Source: Hericium rajendrae | Lineage: Eukaryota > Basidiomycota > Agaricomycetes > Russulales > Hericiaceae | Direction: 5' to 3' | DNA length: 64,000 bases | Assembly: GCA_033439255.1 (NCBI GenBank) | Contig: CM065879.1 | Span: 3,292,501 to 3,356,500, forward strand | Part shown: one piece after another, positions 43,224-53,196 of the stretch | Numbering within the stretch: position 1 is the stretch's first letter | How the letters are laid out: every line of letters starts with the position of its first letter | The notes under the pieces: model-generated | Told to the model about the DNA's origin: nothing | Database searches by the model: none | What the model saw: the letters and a program-made list of their open reading frames with translations, nothing else | Program-made: the position numbers and the translations under genes

Positions 43224-43730
43224 CCTAGGACTTGTGACTAGCTTGTAGTCTCTGAGATTCGATCTTAGAGACACTTGCTGAGTGCGCACTACTTGGGAGT
43301 TGAACCTATGATCTTATGCTTTAATGCACTAGTCAGGATTCGAACCCGAGACCCTTACAGGTCAGTCTAGCACACTTTACCACTTAGCTAACTGCTTGTT
43401 GCTACAGTTCTATTTCTCTCGTTCACATTGCCTTGTCTATTGCTCTGCTTACTTCACTTTCGCTCTTTCGGGCCTTGCCCTTGTTGGTTGTGTCTGCTGT
43501 ACAGTTTTGAAGCCACTGCCCGGCAACTTCCGTAGAGCGTCGTACACCTGCGGTCCCATCGACTGTGAGCTCCTTAGTTGCTCACATTGGACTGCAGGTG
43601 TGTTATAGGATTTCTTTCTCATGTATCTAGTTGCTCACATTGGACTGCAGTCTCTAATCGATCCCTGTGTCTCCCTTTCGCTTCCTGCGCTCCTGAGTCG
43701 CTTCCTATCGCTCAGATTCGCACTTTGACA
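43224..43730 (+). repeat. 5' LTR of the copia element, 5'-truncated (507 bp)
   Basis: It aligns base for base with the last 507 bp of the 3' LTR (48,668-49,174), and I count only about half a dozen differences. The first ~99 bp of the LTR are missing, so the promoter region may be damaged. It contains antisense tRNA-like modules (see the findings). Confidence 0.92.
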
Positions 43731-43744
43731 GGTTATGGGCCCTG
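43731..43744 (+). promoter_or_regulatory. Primer-binding site, tRNA-iMet anticodon-loop type
   Basis: GGTTATGGGCCCTG directly follows the 5' LTR. It is complementary to the anticodon stem-loop of initiator tRNA-Met, the half-tRNA priming mode known from Drosophila copia. Confidence 0.75.
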
Positions 43745-44035
43745 CGCTCTAGCGAAGTTTTCACATCATCGATATCTGCCCATCCACTTGTCCGATCTCG
43801 CCGATCTTTCGCCAACGACGTCGCCTCTGCGTACCTTCGTTGCCCACAAGTTTTCGCGCCGATCCGCTCAGCCATCCGGTCTTAACATCGTTGAGTTACT
43901 CTGCATCTATCTCTTATATCTCTATCCCCTCCGCTCCCAAAAAGCGTCGACCCTTCATTTTATCGACTTCTACCTTCGACGATCAAGCCCGCTACACTAT
44001 AGTGCCTTGCTGGTCTTCCCCGGTCCGACTCAGAT

Positions 44036-47000
44036 ATGTCGAACCCATTTTCTCACCTCATGCAAATTTCGAGGCTTTCGTCCTCGAACTATGTTCAGTG
44101 GAGTGAGGAGATCACCGCGGTCTTGAGGTTGAGGGGTCTATGGGGTATTGTGAGTGGTACTGAGCCCAAGCCGGATGTGAAGGAGACGGATAAGGTTGCC
44201 GATTGGTTGGAGAAGCACGATAAGGCTCTTGGTGCGCTGTTTCTTGCTATTGCCCCGGACCAGCGCATCCATATCCAGGCTTGCAAGTCCGATGCTAAGC
44301 TTATCTGGACCACCCTTCGTTCTGTTCACCTCTCGCAGCGTCCCGGTGCTCGATTCAATGCCTATGACGATCTCTTCTCCATCCGCAAGGGTGAGGAGGA
44401 GTCTCTCGCATCTCTGATGAACCGCATCGATGAGGCCATTCTCCGCGTTCAGAACCTGCGCCCGGACACCTTCGACATCACCAAGCTCGACGAGGAGCTC
44501 GTTTGCATGACCATGATCCGTTCTCTGCCCTCCGACTACGCCTCCTTCTCCTCTTCCTTGCTTCTACTCGAGAAGATGGATCGTTCGTCGCTTCAGGCAG
44601 CATTCCGCAACGAGGAGATCAATCGGATGCATCGATCCGGCGACGTTTCAGGCAAGGATGGTGCCTCTGCACTTCGGACTTTCTCCAAGCCTCCGCGGAC
44701 CGGTGGCAAGCCCTCTGGTACGCCCTCAGGCCCGCGTGTGACGTGCACATACTGCAAGAGAGGTGGTCATAGCGAAGAACAGTGTCATCGGAAGGCCTGG
44801 GACGAGAAGCAGAAGGCAATGGCATCAGGATCTACCTTTGCAGCTCCCGCGGTTGCTCATTCTGCCTCCGTCGTTCAAGAGTTTGCTGGAAGTGCAAGTC
44901 CTTCACTCTCACTCTCTCTCGCAGCCTCTGCCTCACCCTCCTTCGTTGCTGACGATTCCTGGAATGCAGACACTGGGGCCACGTCTCATATGACCTCCCA
45001 TCGCCATTGGTTCGTCGACTACACTCCGCACGTTGTTCCCGTTCGTCTCGCAGACAACAAGGTCGTCTATGCTGCAGGAGTAGGCTCGGTTCAGTTTGTG
45101 CCAGTGGTCGGAGGAAAGGAGCAGCAGCCAGTCATCTTTACTCGAGTCCTTCATGTCCCTGATCTCCGCAATAATCTCCTCTCAGTCCTCTTCCTCACTC
45201 GAGCCAAGGGCTTCACTGTTGTGATCAAAGGCGACTGTATGCGATTCGAGCGCGCTGGTGAGCTGTTCTTCACTGCTAAGGTCAACGGCTCGAACTCTGC
45301 CTTCCTCGAGGGTCATACTATCCACTCGATCGCCTTTGCATGCCTTGCATCGACTCTACCTCTCGATATGTCCCTCTGGCATCGTCGACTCTGTCACCAT
45401 CACGTTGCTGGTGTCCAACGCCTCATTCGTGAAGACCTCGTTACTGGCCTCGATCTCCAGTCGTCTGCAACACCGGATCCGATCTGTGTCGCTTGTCTCG
45501 CAGGCAAGATGCATGCAGATCCCTTTCCGAGCTCTCTATCTCGTGCGGACTCGCCTTTGCAGCTTATTCACACAGATCTTCATGGCCCTCTCGTTGTTCA
45601 GTCCATCGGAGGTTACAAGTACTGGATCAGCTTCATTGACGACTACTCCCGCTTTCGCACCATCTATCTGCTTCGCACGAAGGATGGGGCCTTTGCTGCA
45701 TTCAAGGCATTCAAAGCTTATGCTGAGAATCACTTTGACTCGCAGATCAAGGGCTTGCGAGATGATAAGGGGGGTGAGTACATGTCGAACGAGTTCATTG
45801 CTTTTACCACTGCTGCAGGCATCACTCGTCAACATACCGTGCGGAACAGGCCTCAGCAAAATGGAGTAGCTGAGCGTGCAAACCGTACGATGGATGAGGG
45901 GGTTACCACGATGCTGGCGGAGTCTGGGCTACCAAAGACATTCTGGGGTGAGTGTCTGGCGGCTTATGTGCACGTTTGGAATCGTGTGGGTACCTCTGCC
46001 GTTGAGAATGCCACTCCCTATCAGCTCTGGCATGGCGCGAAGCCTGATGTCTCGTGTCTGCGAGTGTGGGGATGTGCGGCCTATGTGCATGTGCAGAAGT
46101 ACAAAAGGAGGTCCCTGGATCCCCATATGGAGAAGTGCATCTTTATCGGGTATCCGGAGGGGTACAAGAGTTGGAAGTTTTATAATCCACAGACTCGCAA
46201 GTCTGTAATCAGTGAGTGTGCCACTTTCGATGAGCGTGACTTCCCTAGTCGTTCTAGGAACTCCCCATCGACGTCTACATCCTCTTCTTCTTCGCGTTTG
46301 CTTGCTTCCTCGCCTGATGCTCAGGATTCTGCTCCGATGATTGTACCGGTTCTGGAGGGGGATGGTGACGCTCCCTCTTCTCAGCCGTCAGTCAGAAGAC
46401 AGCCTGCTGCTGAAGAACAGGAGCACAACGTTGAACCGGCACTCTCTCCTCTGCCCGCAGCCCCTGCTGCTCTGCTGCCTGCTGCAGCCCCTGCTGTTCA
46501 GCCTGCTCGTCGGGGTCGCTCTGTGACTCGAGGGACCGCGCCTGCCTTGCCAGAGCGTCGAGGAACTCGAGAGCGCAAGCAACCTGGCGAGTGGTGGAAG
46601 ACTCCCAAGACCGATCCGAAGCCCTCTGGGTCCAAGATCAAGTCCGCGGCCAAGTCTTCTACCAAGGTCCAAGCTCCTCCGCCCTCCATTCATGAAGCTC
46701 GGGAGCCTACACCTGCAGTGTCGTCATCTGGATCTGGCTCGGACGTTGAGGACGTCGAGCAGACTTCAGCTGATGCTTCAGAGCTCGAGGAACAGGAGAG
46801 AGACAGCCCGGATGAGCTTGATCTTCTCTCCGAAGGTGCGATGCTCTCTTCTGCTGATTCCGAGCCCATGTCCTTTCGCGAGGCAATGCAACGCCCCGAT
46901 GCACAGGACTGGCTTCTCGCATGTCAGGAGGAGATGGAGGCCCACAAGCGCAATGGCACTTGGTCTGTAGGTCCGCTTCCACCTGGTCGCACTGCGATTG

Positions 47001-48436
47001 GGTCCCGGTGGGTCTTCAAGATCAAGCGGAACCCGGACGGCTCTATTGAGCGATACAAGGCTCGATTGGTTGCCAAGGGGTTCAGCCAGCGTCCAGGCAT
47101 GGATTTCAACGAGACGTTCGCTCCCACATGCAAGTTTGCCTCTATTCGCACTGTCCTTGCTCTTGCAGCCGTCGAGGACCTCTCCCTTCGCTCTTTCGAC
47201 ATCTCCCATGCCTTCATCAACGGTGATCTCGATGCAGAGGTCTACATGAAGCAGCCGGAGGGTTTTGTAGAGGGCGATCCAGGTGATGTGTCTGTGCTGA
47301 TGAAGTCCATCTATGGGTTGAAGCAGGCCGCGCTGTTGTGGAAGAAGAAGTTGACGAAGATCCTTGTGCACAAGATGGGCTTCACCTGCATTCACTCGGA
47401 CAACAGCATCTACGTGTTCCAGAAGGGTGATGTGCGAGTCATAGTGCCTGTCTTTGTGGACGATGGGACCATGGCATCCAACTCGGAGAAGCTTCTTGAC
47501 GAGCTCTTGGAGGAGTTAGCCTCTCACTTCAAGCTTTGGGATTTGGGTGCGACTTCATTTCTTCTCGGTGTTGCAGTGACCCGGGATCGCTCTACTCGTC
47601 GTCTCTTCCTCTCTCAGCACCAGTACATCCTCAATATGCTCGAGCGCTACAATCACAACGATTGCAAGCCTCTCTCGACACCGATGGAGCCTGGACTGCA
47701 GCTTTCGAAGGCCATGAGTCCGCAGACCCCGCAGGAGCGCGAGGAGATGGAGAGCATCCCCTACAGTGCAGTTGGTTCTCTCCTCTATCTCGCAGGTGGC
47801 ACGCGCCCAGACATTGCTTATGCTGTCGGGGTCCTCTGCCGCTTCACCTCCAATCCTGGCATGGCACATTGGAAGGCCGTTCAGCACTTGCTCAAGTATC
47901 TCAAGGGCACAGTTGACTTGAAGCTTGCTTATGGTCCGAGTCCCTCTGGGGCTTCGCCTGAGCTCTTCTCTGCCTATTCTGATGCTGATCATACAGGCAA
48001 CCCGGACAATGGTCGTTCCACATCTGGTTATGTCCTCCGCATCGGTACTGGTGCTGTCAGCTGGTGTTCGAGGCTTCAGACAATTGTTGCCACCTCTACT
48101 ACCGAGGCTGAGTACATTGCTGCCTTCGATGCTGGTCAGGAGGTCTGCTGGATGCGCAACCTGCTTTCGGAGTTTGGCTATGATGTCCTGTCAAGTCCTT
48201 CGACTCTGCACATGGACAATCAGTCTGCCATTGCCTCTTCGAAGCACCCGGAGCACCATGGTCGGATGAAGCATATGCAGCTTCAGTTCTACTGGTTGAG
48301 GGACCAGGTAGACTCTGGAGTGTTGCATCCTGTGTTCCTTGGGACTGCGGACATGCCTGCGGATGCACTGACGAAGGCCCTGGCGAGGGATCGCGTTGTT
48401 AAGTGCCGGGAGATGTTTGGATTGGTTGAAGGTTAG
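44036..48436 (+). CDS. Ty1/copia Gag-Pol polyprotein, intact 1466 codons
   Basis: One uninterrupted frame encodes all retrotransposon functions. The N-terminal Gag region (about 15-200) is of UBN2 type and has YVQWSEEITAVLRLRGLW. A CCHC knuckle CTYCKRGGHSEEQC spans 237-250. The protease motif is WNADTGATSHMT (Asp312). The GAG-pre-integrase/HHCC region has LWHRRLCHHHV and CVACLAGK (447-490). The integrase triad is Asp514 (IHTDLHGP), Asp577 (RDDKGGEY) and Glu613 (NGVAERANRT), with 35 residues between the last two. RT runs from GSRWVFKIKRNPDGSIERYK (about 987), with FVDDG near 1139. RNase H has YSDADHTGNPDNGRSTSGY (about 1313) and DNQSAIASSKHPEHHGRMKH (about 1393). The ATG at 44,036 is chosen because Gag homology starts there. 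GC-rich coding with many CpG, unlike the flanks, marks it as young. It may still be translatable, though the 5' LTR is truncated. Confidence 0.97.
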   Translation: MSNPFSHLMQISRLSSSNYVQWSEEITAVLRLRGLWGIVSGTEPKPDVKETDKVADWLEKHDKALGALFLAIAPDQRIHIQACKSDAKLIWTTLRSVHLSQRPGARFNAYDDLFSIRKGEEESLASLMNRIDEAILRVQNLRPDTFDITKLDEELVCMTMIRSLPSDYASFSSSLLLLEKMDRSSLQAAFRNEEINRMHRSGDVSGKDGASALRTFSKPPRTGGKPSGTPSGPRVTCTYCKRGGHSEEQCHRKAWDEKQKAMASGSTFAAPAVAHSASVVQEFAGSASPSLSLSLAASASPSFVADDSWNADTGATSHMTSHRHWFVDYTPHVVPVRLADNKVVYAAGVGSVQFVPVVGGKEQQPVIFTRVLHVPDLRNNLLSVLFLTRAKGFTVVIKGDCMRFERAGELFFTAKVNGSNSAFLEGHTIHSIAFACLASTLPLDMSLWHRRLCHHHVAGVQRLIREDLVTGLDLQSSATPDPICVACLAGKMHADPFPSSLSRADSPLQLIHTDLHGPLVVQSIGGYKYWISFIDDYSRFRTIYLLRTKDGAFAAFKAFKAYAENHFDSQIKGLRDDKGGEYMSNEFIAFTTAAGITRQHTVRNRPQQNGVAERANRTMDEGVTTMLAESGLPKTFWGECLAAYVHVWNRVGTSAVENATPYQLWHGAKPDVSCLRVWGCAAYVHVQKYKRRSLDPHMEKCIFIGYPEGYKSWKFYNPQTRKSVISECATFDERDFPSRSRNSPSTSTSSSSSRLLASSPDAQDSAPMIVPVLEGDGDAPSSQPSVRRQPAAEEQEHNVEPALSPLPAAPAALLPAAAPAVQPARRGRSVTRGTAPALPERRGTRERKQPGEWWKTPKTDPKPSGSKIKSAAKSSTKVQAPPPSIHEAREPTPAVSSSGSGSDVEDVEQTSADASELEEQERDSPDELDLLSEGAMLSSADSEPMSFREAMQRPDAQDWLLACQEEMEAHKRNGTWSVGPLPPGRTAIGSRWVFKIKRNPDGSIERYKARLVAKGFSQRPGMDFNETFAPTCKFASIRTVLALAAVEDLSLRSFDISHAFINGDLDAEVYMKQPEGFVEGDPGDVSVLMKSIYGLKQAALLWKKKLTKILVHKMGFTCIHSDNSIYVFQKGDVRVIVPVFVDDGTMASNSEKLLDELLEELASHFKLWDLGATSFLLGVAVTRDRSTRRLFLSQHQYILNMLERYNHNDCKPLSTPMEPGLQLSKAMSPQTPQEREEMESIPYSAVGSLLYLAGGTRPDIAYAVGVLCRFTSNPGMAHWKAVQHLLKYLKGTVDLKLAYGPSPSGASPELFSAYSDADHTGNPDNGRSTSGYVLRIGTGAVSWCSRLQTIVATSTTEAEYIAAFDAGQEVCWMRNLLSEFGYDVLSSPSTLHMDNQSAIASSKHPEHHGRMKHMQLQFYWLRDQVDSGVLHPVFLGTADMPADALTKALARDRVVKCREMFGLVEG

Positions 48437-48560
48437 AGAGTCGAGAGATTCGGGGGGAGCTGAGTGGTGTTATGTTTTCTTTCTCTCTTTCTCTCATGGT
48501 CTCTGTTTGCTTTGCTGCACTTACACTCTTTTGTTTCTTTTGCTCAGACATGCCTCATCC

Positions 48561-48568
48561 GGGGGGAG
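48561..48568 (+). promoter_or_regulatory. Polypurine tract of the copia element
   Basis: GGGGGGAG immediately precedes the TG that opens the 3' LTR. A similar tract occurs near 48,453 but is not next to the LTR. Confidence 0.75.
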
Positions 48569-49174
48569 TGTTGAAGTCTTTTGACTCAGCATCCTAGTGC
48601 AAAATCACAGCACAGTCAAGGTTCGATCCTAGGTCCTTCTGCAAGCATGCAGACACCTGGAGTCGAGCCTAGGACTTGTGACTAGCTTGTAGTCTCTGAG
48701 ATTTGATCTTAGAGACACTTGCTGAGTGCGCACTACTTGGGAGTTGAACCTATGATCTTATGCTTTAATGCACTAGTCAGGATTCGAACCCGGGACCCTT
48801 ACAGGTCAGTCTAGCACACTTTACCACTTAGCCAACTGGTTGTTGCTACAGTTCTATTTCTCTCGTTCACATTGCCTTGTCTATTGCTCTGCTTACTTCA
48901 CTTTCGCTCTTTCGGGCCTTGCCCTTGTTGGTTGTGTCTACTGTACAGTTTTGAAGCCACTGCCCGGCAACTTCCGTAGAGCGTCGTACACCTGCGGTCC
49001 CATCGACTGTGAGCTCCTTAGTTGCTCACATTGGACTGCAGGTGTGTTATAGGATTTCTTTCTCATGTATCTAGTTGCTCACATTGGACTGCAGTCTCTA
49101 ATCGATCCCTGTGTCTCCCTTTCGCTTCCTGCGCTCCTGAGTCGCTTCCTATCGCTCAGATTCGCACTTTGACA
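48569..49174 (+). repeat. 3' LTR of the copia element, 606 bp, full length
   Basis: It starts TGTTGAAGTC after the polypurine tract and ends CACTTTGACA. The right 507 bp match the 5' LTR. The left ~99 bp are present only here. A target duplication cannot be scored because the 5' end of the other LTR is lost. Confidence 0.92.
48770..48839 (-). repeat. tRNA-like module inside the copia LTR (antisense)
   Basis: On the minus strand, TTGGCTAAGTGG resembles a Pol III A box and GGGTTCGAATCC a B box, correctly spaced for a tRNA. The T-arm folds and the acceptor is poor. The same module is in the 5' LTR at about 43,326-43,395. It is not a functional tRNA gene as far as I can judge. Confidence 0.6.
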
Positions 49175-49179
49175 CATGT

Positions 49180-51240
49180 CACCAACAAAAAAAAAATCAG
49201 CTGGCGAGAGGAGGATAGTGAAATTAGCTTCTCAGGATTTGAGGAAGAATGCCACGGGATACTCACCACAGTCAGCAAAATCCATTGTTCAGGTGCAATG
49301 GAGCCAATGGGGGAGAATATGGAAGGCATGAGCAGACCGCAATGGTCAAGCAAGGAGAGCGAGATTTTTGGAGCTGAGATGAAATGAGAAAATGTGCTAA
49401 CTCTGGCCGGCAAGCTTGGAGTCTCTCCGAGCACGAGCCAGGGATCGAGGGATTAGAATCTAAAAGCACAGACAAATGGGAGAGTGTACCTCTCTCAGGT
49501 TCCAGTACCTTTCTTGCCTTCACATGAATGATCCCTTCTACTTCTAAATGTACTGAATACTCCACCTTCTCCATACACCATGAGTAGTGAACTGCATGTT
49601 TGCCCGATCTCAAGCAGCCCACTCTGAGATGTGAATGGTGCAGATTTTCACGAGCTTCTTGGTATCCTCTGCCGAACGAGGACTCGATTCGAAGATATCT
49701 GCAATGGCAGATACCTACATCCCATGGTCATTCATACTGGAAAGAGAGTCATCGTGAGAATGGAAACAGAGAGGCAAGGCAACTTGCCTTATATTGACAT
49801 GGCTCTGGTTGATAACGAGCTAAAGGTTTACTTACCTGGGGAACTTCACTCCTTACCTCGGACACGGAATTATATGGTACTACTTAGATGAGTGCATCGA
49901 AGACCAGCCTGAGAAACCCGAGTCAAGATCCAAGGACAGAGGAATCAGAGCACCAGAGCGTGGAGCAAATTGGTTCTTTCGTGCAAATCAGTCCTTTGGG
50001 CCCTTTTGACAGGAATCACCATTCAGCATTTCCAGTACTCCTTCCAAGATCGATCCTGCACTCTCTCTTGACTCCAGCCCTACGGGAGGTCTCATCTATC
50101 CTCCAGAACTCCTCAGAGCCCCCAAAGTTTATGCAGCACTCGATTATTACCTCGTACCAGTGAATATTTCTTTCAGCTTTTCTCCGAAGAGATCCTCTTC
50201 ACTCGACAATGTCTGCATGCAAGAAATGGCTTTGGCCAGAGAATTTGTTCATGCACTCACTAGAGCGCAAGCTGCAGAAGATCGAGAGGAGGATGTTGAA
50301 GATGCACTCACTAGAGCGCAAGCTGCGAAAGATCGAGAGGAGGATGTTGAAGGCATTAGGATGAGAGAATAGATTTGGTGGAAAAGAGAGGACAGTCTTT
50401 GGCCTAGAACATCTCTGTGAGGGCATGCTTGAGAAGATTACCGAGTTATATAGGATCACCAGCATTGCCATTCCCTCACCTAACACCACTTACAAAGTGG
50501 AATCTATGCTCACTCTCCTCACACCCACTGTCCTCAACGAGATCTGCCGGATGGCTGCTGACTCTGACACTGCATCCAAAGCCTCTATGAGCAATGACTC
50601 CTCACCCCAGATAGTCATACCAGTCATGCCACCTTTGTCTGACACTCGCTCTCAGATCGAGGCCTGCATCACAGTGCATATCGGATCAGATGCCAACATT
50701 TCTGACACGCAGTCCTCTATGTCTATTTTCTCGAGTCATGAATATTACAAGATGACCATGGAGGTCGACACACAAGGCAAGCTTGATGCAGTGATAACAA
50801 ATTGATGGAGGGCCTCAAAGAGCGAGCCCGCAATATCTTCAGCAGGTTTAACAGTGATCATTCCCCTCTTATCAGCCCTCAGATATCGCTCCCAGGATTC
50901 TGCACCCAAGCAGACAGGTCAGTGCATGCAGATTCACTGACCTACCCCCACTCCTTCATGGGTTTGAAGCCTACAATGTTCATCATCAGTGAATTTTGCG
51001 ACCATGTTCTCATACCCAATCTTCTTGCACTTGCTGACTCTTCATTCCATCCATTGGTGCTCAGTACCTATTATCATTAGCACGAACTCTGCAGGATCAT
51101 TGTCCTTTGCATGCATGACAATGTTGTGCTGATTCACAAACATTTTGACCAAGAGAACCCTGAACTTCAAGATGCCCTCGAATACCCAATGCTCAAGCTC
51201 ATACAGGAGTATGCTGGATCTGCGGAAGTACCACACCAGC
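49180..51240 (+). pseudogene. Unrecognised plus-strand coding relic(s)
   Basis: Plus-strand open segments with protein-like composition follow each other: 49,631-49,891 (HELLGILCRTRTRFEDICNG; GKRVIVRMETERQGNLPYID), 50,160-50,372 (with a 17-residue in-frame duplication), 50,425-50,805 (EKITELYRITSIAIPSPNTT; Ser/Asp-rich tail) and 50,802-51,080. A further readable stretch to about 51,230 includes KLIQEYAGSAEVPHQPQL. They may be exons of one gene. No family recognised. The copia element inserted at its 5' side. Confidence 0.35.
50250..50351 (+). repeat. 51-bp tandem duplication, in frame
   Basis: Two adjacent 51-bp units (50,250-50,300 and 50,301-50,351) encode ALTRAQAAEDREEDVE-like repeats with few differences, within an open frame rich in Glu and Arg. 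Confidence 0.85.
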
Positions 51241-51299
51241 CCCAGCTATGAAATTATATTGTGTACCAGCAACTTGCCTGAAGTGTATTACAAAAACCC

Positions 51300-52830
51300 C
51301 AGCAGTTACTGCCCGGGGCCTTGCCATGTACAATATAATTCACTCGTATTATAATGTTGCTCGGGGCCACTTACCGGGCTGTACACTATACACTGCTGCA
51401 TGCTTAGCATGCTTACTTGCTCAGCACCATGCCTGCTTTGCCTCAGCACTATCCACTACTTGCTTCTTGCCTCAGCTAGGTGCTCATCACCTCCTGTTCT
51501 GCCTGTCCTCAGCTACACAAGTGCTCAGCTACATGCTCACTTGCACATTCTGCCCTTGCACTTAGGCCCGCTCCTCACCACCACTGCTTGCTCCCCGCTG
51601 CCACCACTGCTCGCTCTCTGCTGTACATGCCCTGCCTCAACTAAGCACTCATGCACCTCTCGCCCTCGGCCCTGTAACAGACGATAGAGGTCGAGCTGCT
51701 ACTGCCCAGGAAGTCCAGGATAGGCGAGCGAGTGAGGAGGGTATAAAGGTGTCGTAGACCTCCTAGAGAGAGTCCACGAGCTAGAGCTAACAGAACTGAG
51801 GATGCCTCAGTCCTGCAGCCAAGCAGATGAGTGATGAGCTGGCACCTCCTCTGAGGGCCAGCAGCAGATATAGACCTCCTGATGAGGGTTTTGGGGGCCA
51901 CACACCTTCCTTTATTCCCAATAAGGAAATTTGCTCTAAGTACATGATTCAAACTCAGCTATCTGAATAAGGAAACTCTGCAAAACTCGAAAAGTAGGCC
52001 AGGTAGAAAAGAGTAAGAAAGTAGAAGACTATAGTAGTAACTGATAAACCATCCATTACAAGCCCCTTGGCTACACCACTGCATGGGCCTTCTGCCACCA
52101 CCATTCATCCTCTGGCATTATTGTTGTGGTGCATGCTATCAGCATCACTGGTGCTGTGCTGTCATCATTGCTATGTCATTAGCATGCATAGACATAGGTG
52201 CTAGTACCATGCACCATCACTGGAGCCCATACATAGTTGCTATGTGTGGTGCATGGCTGTTGTGCATGGCGGGTTGTTGCTAGATATCAGGTATGGGTGG
52301 CCACAGCATGCACTACTCTGCAGTACAGCGTGTTGCTGTTGGGGTGAAATGCATCATGCGCAGGCTCCAGTGCACGTTGAGTGACACTCAGAGGTGCAGG
52401 GGGCTGCGTGGCAGCAACACAAGAGGTGTGGGGGCAGTGGATGCACAGCAGGCATGCTGGTGGTCAGCACATGCATGTTGGTGTCTTGGTTCTTGGTGCT
52501 AAGCAGGGCATGCACATGCACAGGTGTCAGACATACATTGCACACATGTTGGGTGCACAGATTTGTCTTACATGATGCTTGCATGTTCAAGTGTGTTGAG
52601 CACACTTGTGTGCATGAATCCGATACTCATGGAAGGGGGCAAAGAGTTGCTAAAAGCTGTAAGAGTTGCTGAAAGCTGTGAGAGAGGGCCGGAGAGGGTA
52701 TCAGATGTACATGATGGCTAGAAAAAGGGGAGCGAGCAGACACAAAGGCAAGACATGCAATGGGTGCAGAGCTATGCATAAGCACAAAGAGGAGGAGGGC
52801 ATGCAGGACAGGAAGGGTGTGCAGGTGCAA
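51300..52830. other. CpG-starved, TGCATG/CACATG-rich decayed sequence
   Basis: The composition is that of a formerly CpG-rich stretch after deamination, like 1-1450, with many overlapping ORFs on both strands and no domain. A slightly CpG-richer segment with a TATAAAGG motif lies around 51,700-51,780. I see no reliable gene. Confidence 0.5.
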
Positions 52831-52837
52831 AGGGAGA

Positions 52838-53196
52838 CACTGCGGGCAAAGACCCATAAAACCCTAGAATATTTGATGAAGTAATTTTGGATATGTGGTC
52901 TAAGACTTGTTAAGGACTGCCATGATTATTTTGAGAAGTACTTTCTAAAAAAGCCACGAAAGAATTCACAAGGGCTGCTGCAGACATTAGAGGAATAAAA
53001 TAGGAATAAACCATGTGTAAGCATGTATTCCTCTTTTATTCCTCTAATATCTGCTGCAGCCCTTGTAAATTGTTTTGTGGCTTAATTATAAAGTACTTCT
53101 CAAAATATTCACAGCAGTCCTTGACAAGTCTAAAGCCACATATTCAAAATTACTTCTTCAGATATTCTAGGTTTTGAGGGGTCTTTGCCCACAGTG
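52838..53196. mobile_element. CACTG-ended palindromic MITE, 359 bp (CMC/EnSpm-like)
   Basis: CACTGCGGGCAAAGACCC at the left is mirrored by GGGTCTTTGCCCACAGTG (one mismatch) at the right, and pairing continues for most of each arm. The flanks share AGA (52,835-52,837 and 53,197-53,199), a 3-bp target duplication. CACTN ends with a 3-bp duplication are the hallmark of the CACTA/EnSpm superfamily. Confidence 0.88.

Noticed and set aside
48770-48839. Functional tRNA gene in the copia LTR
   Set aside because: A and B boxes are recognisable, but the acceptor and anticodon stems pair poorly and the module is repeated in both LTRs.
52293-52721. Several overlapping ORFs of 60-90 codons on both strands
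   Set aside because: The TGCATG/CACATG-rich composition of CpG-decayed DNA yields such ORFs by chance; none shows a motif.
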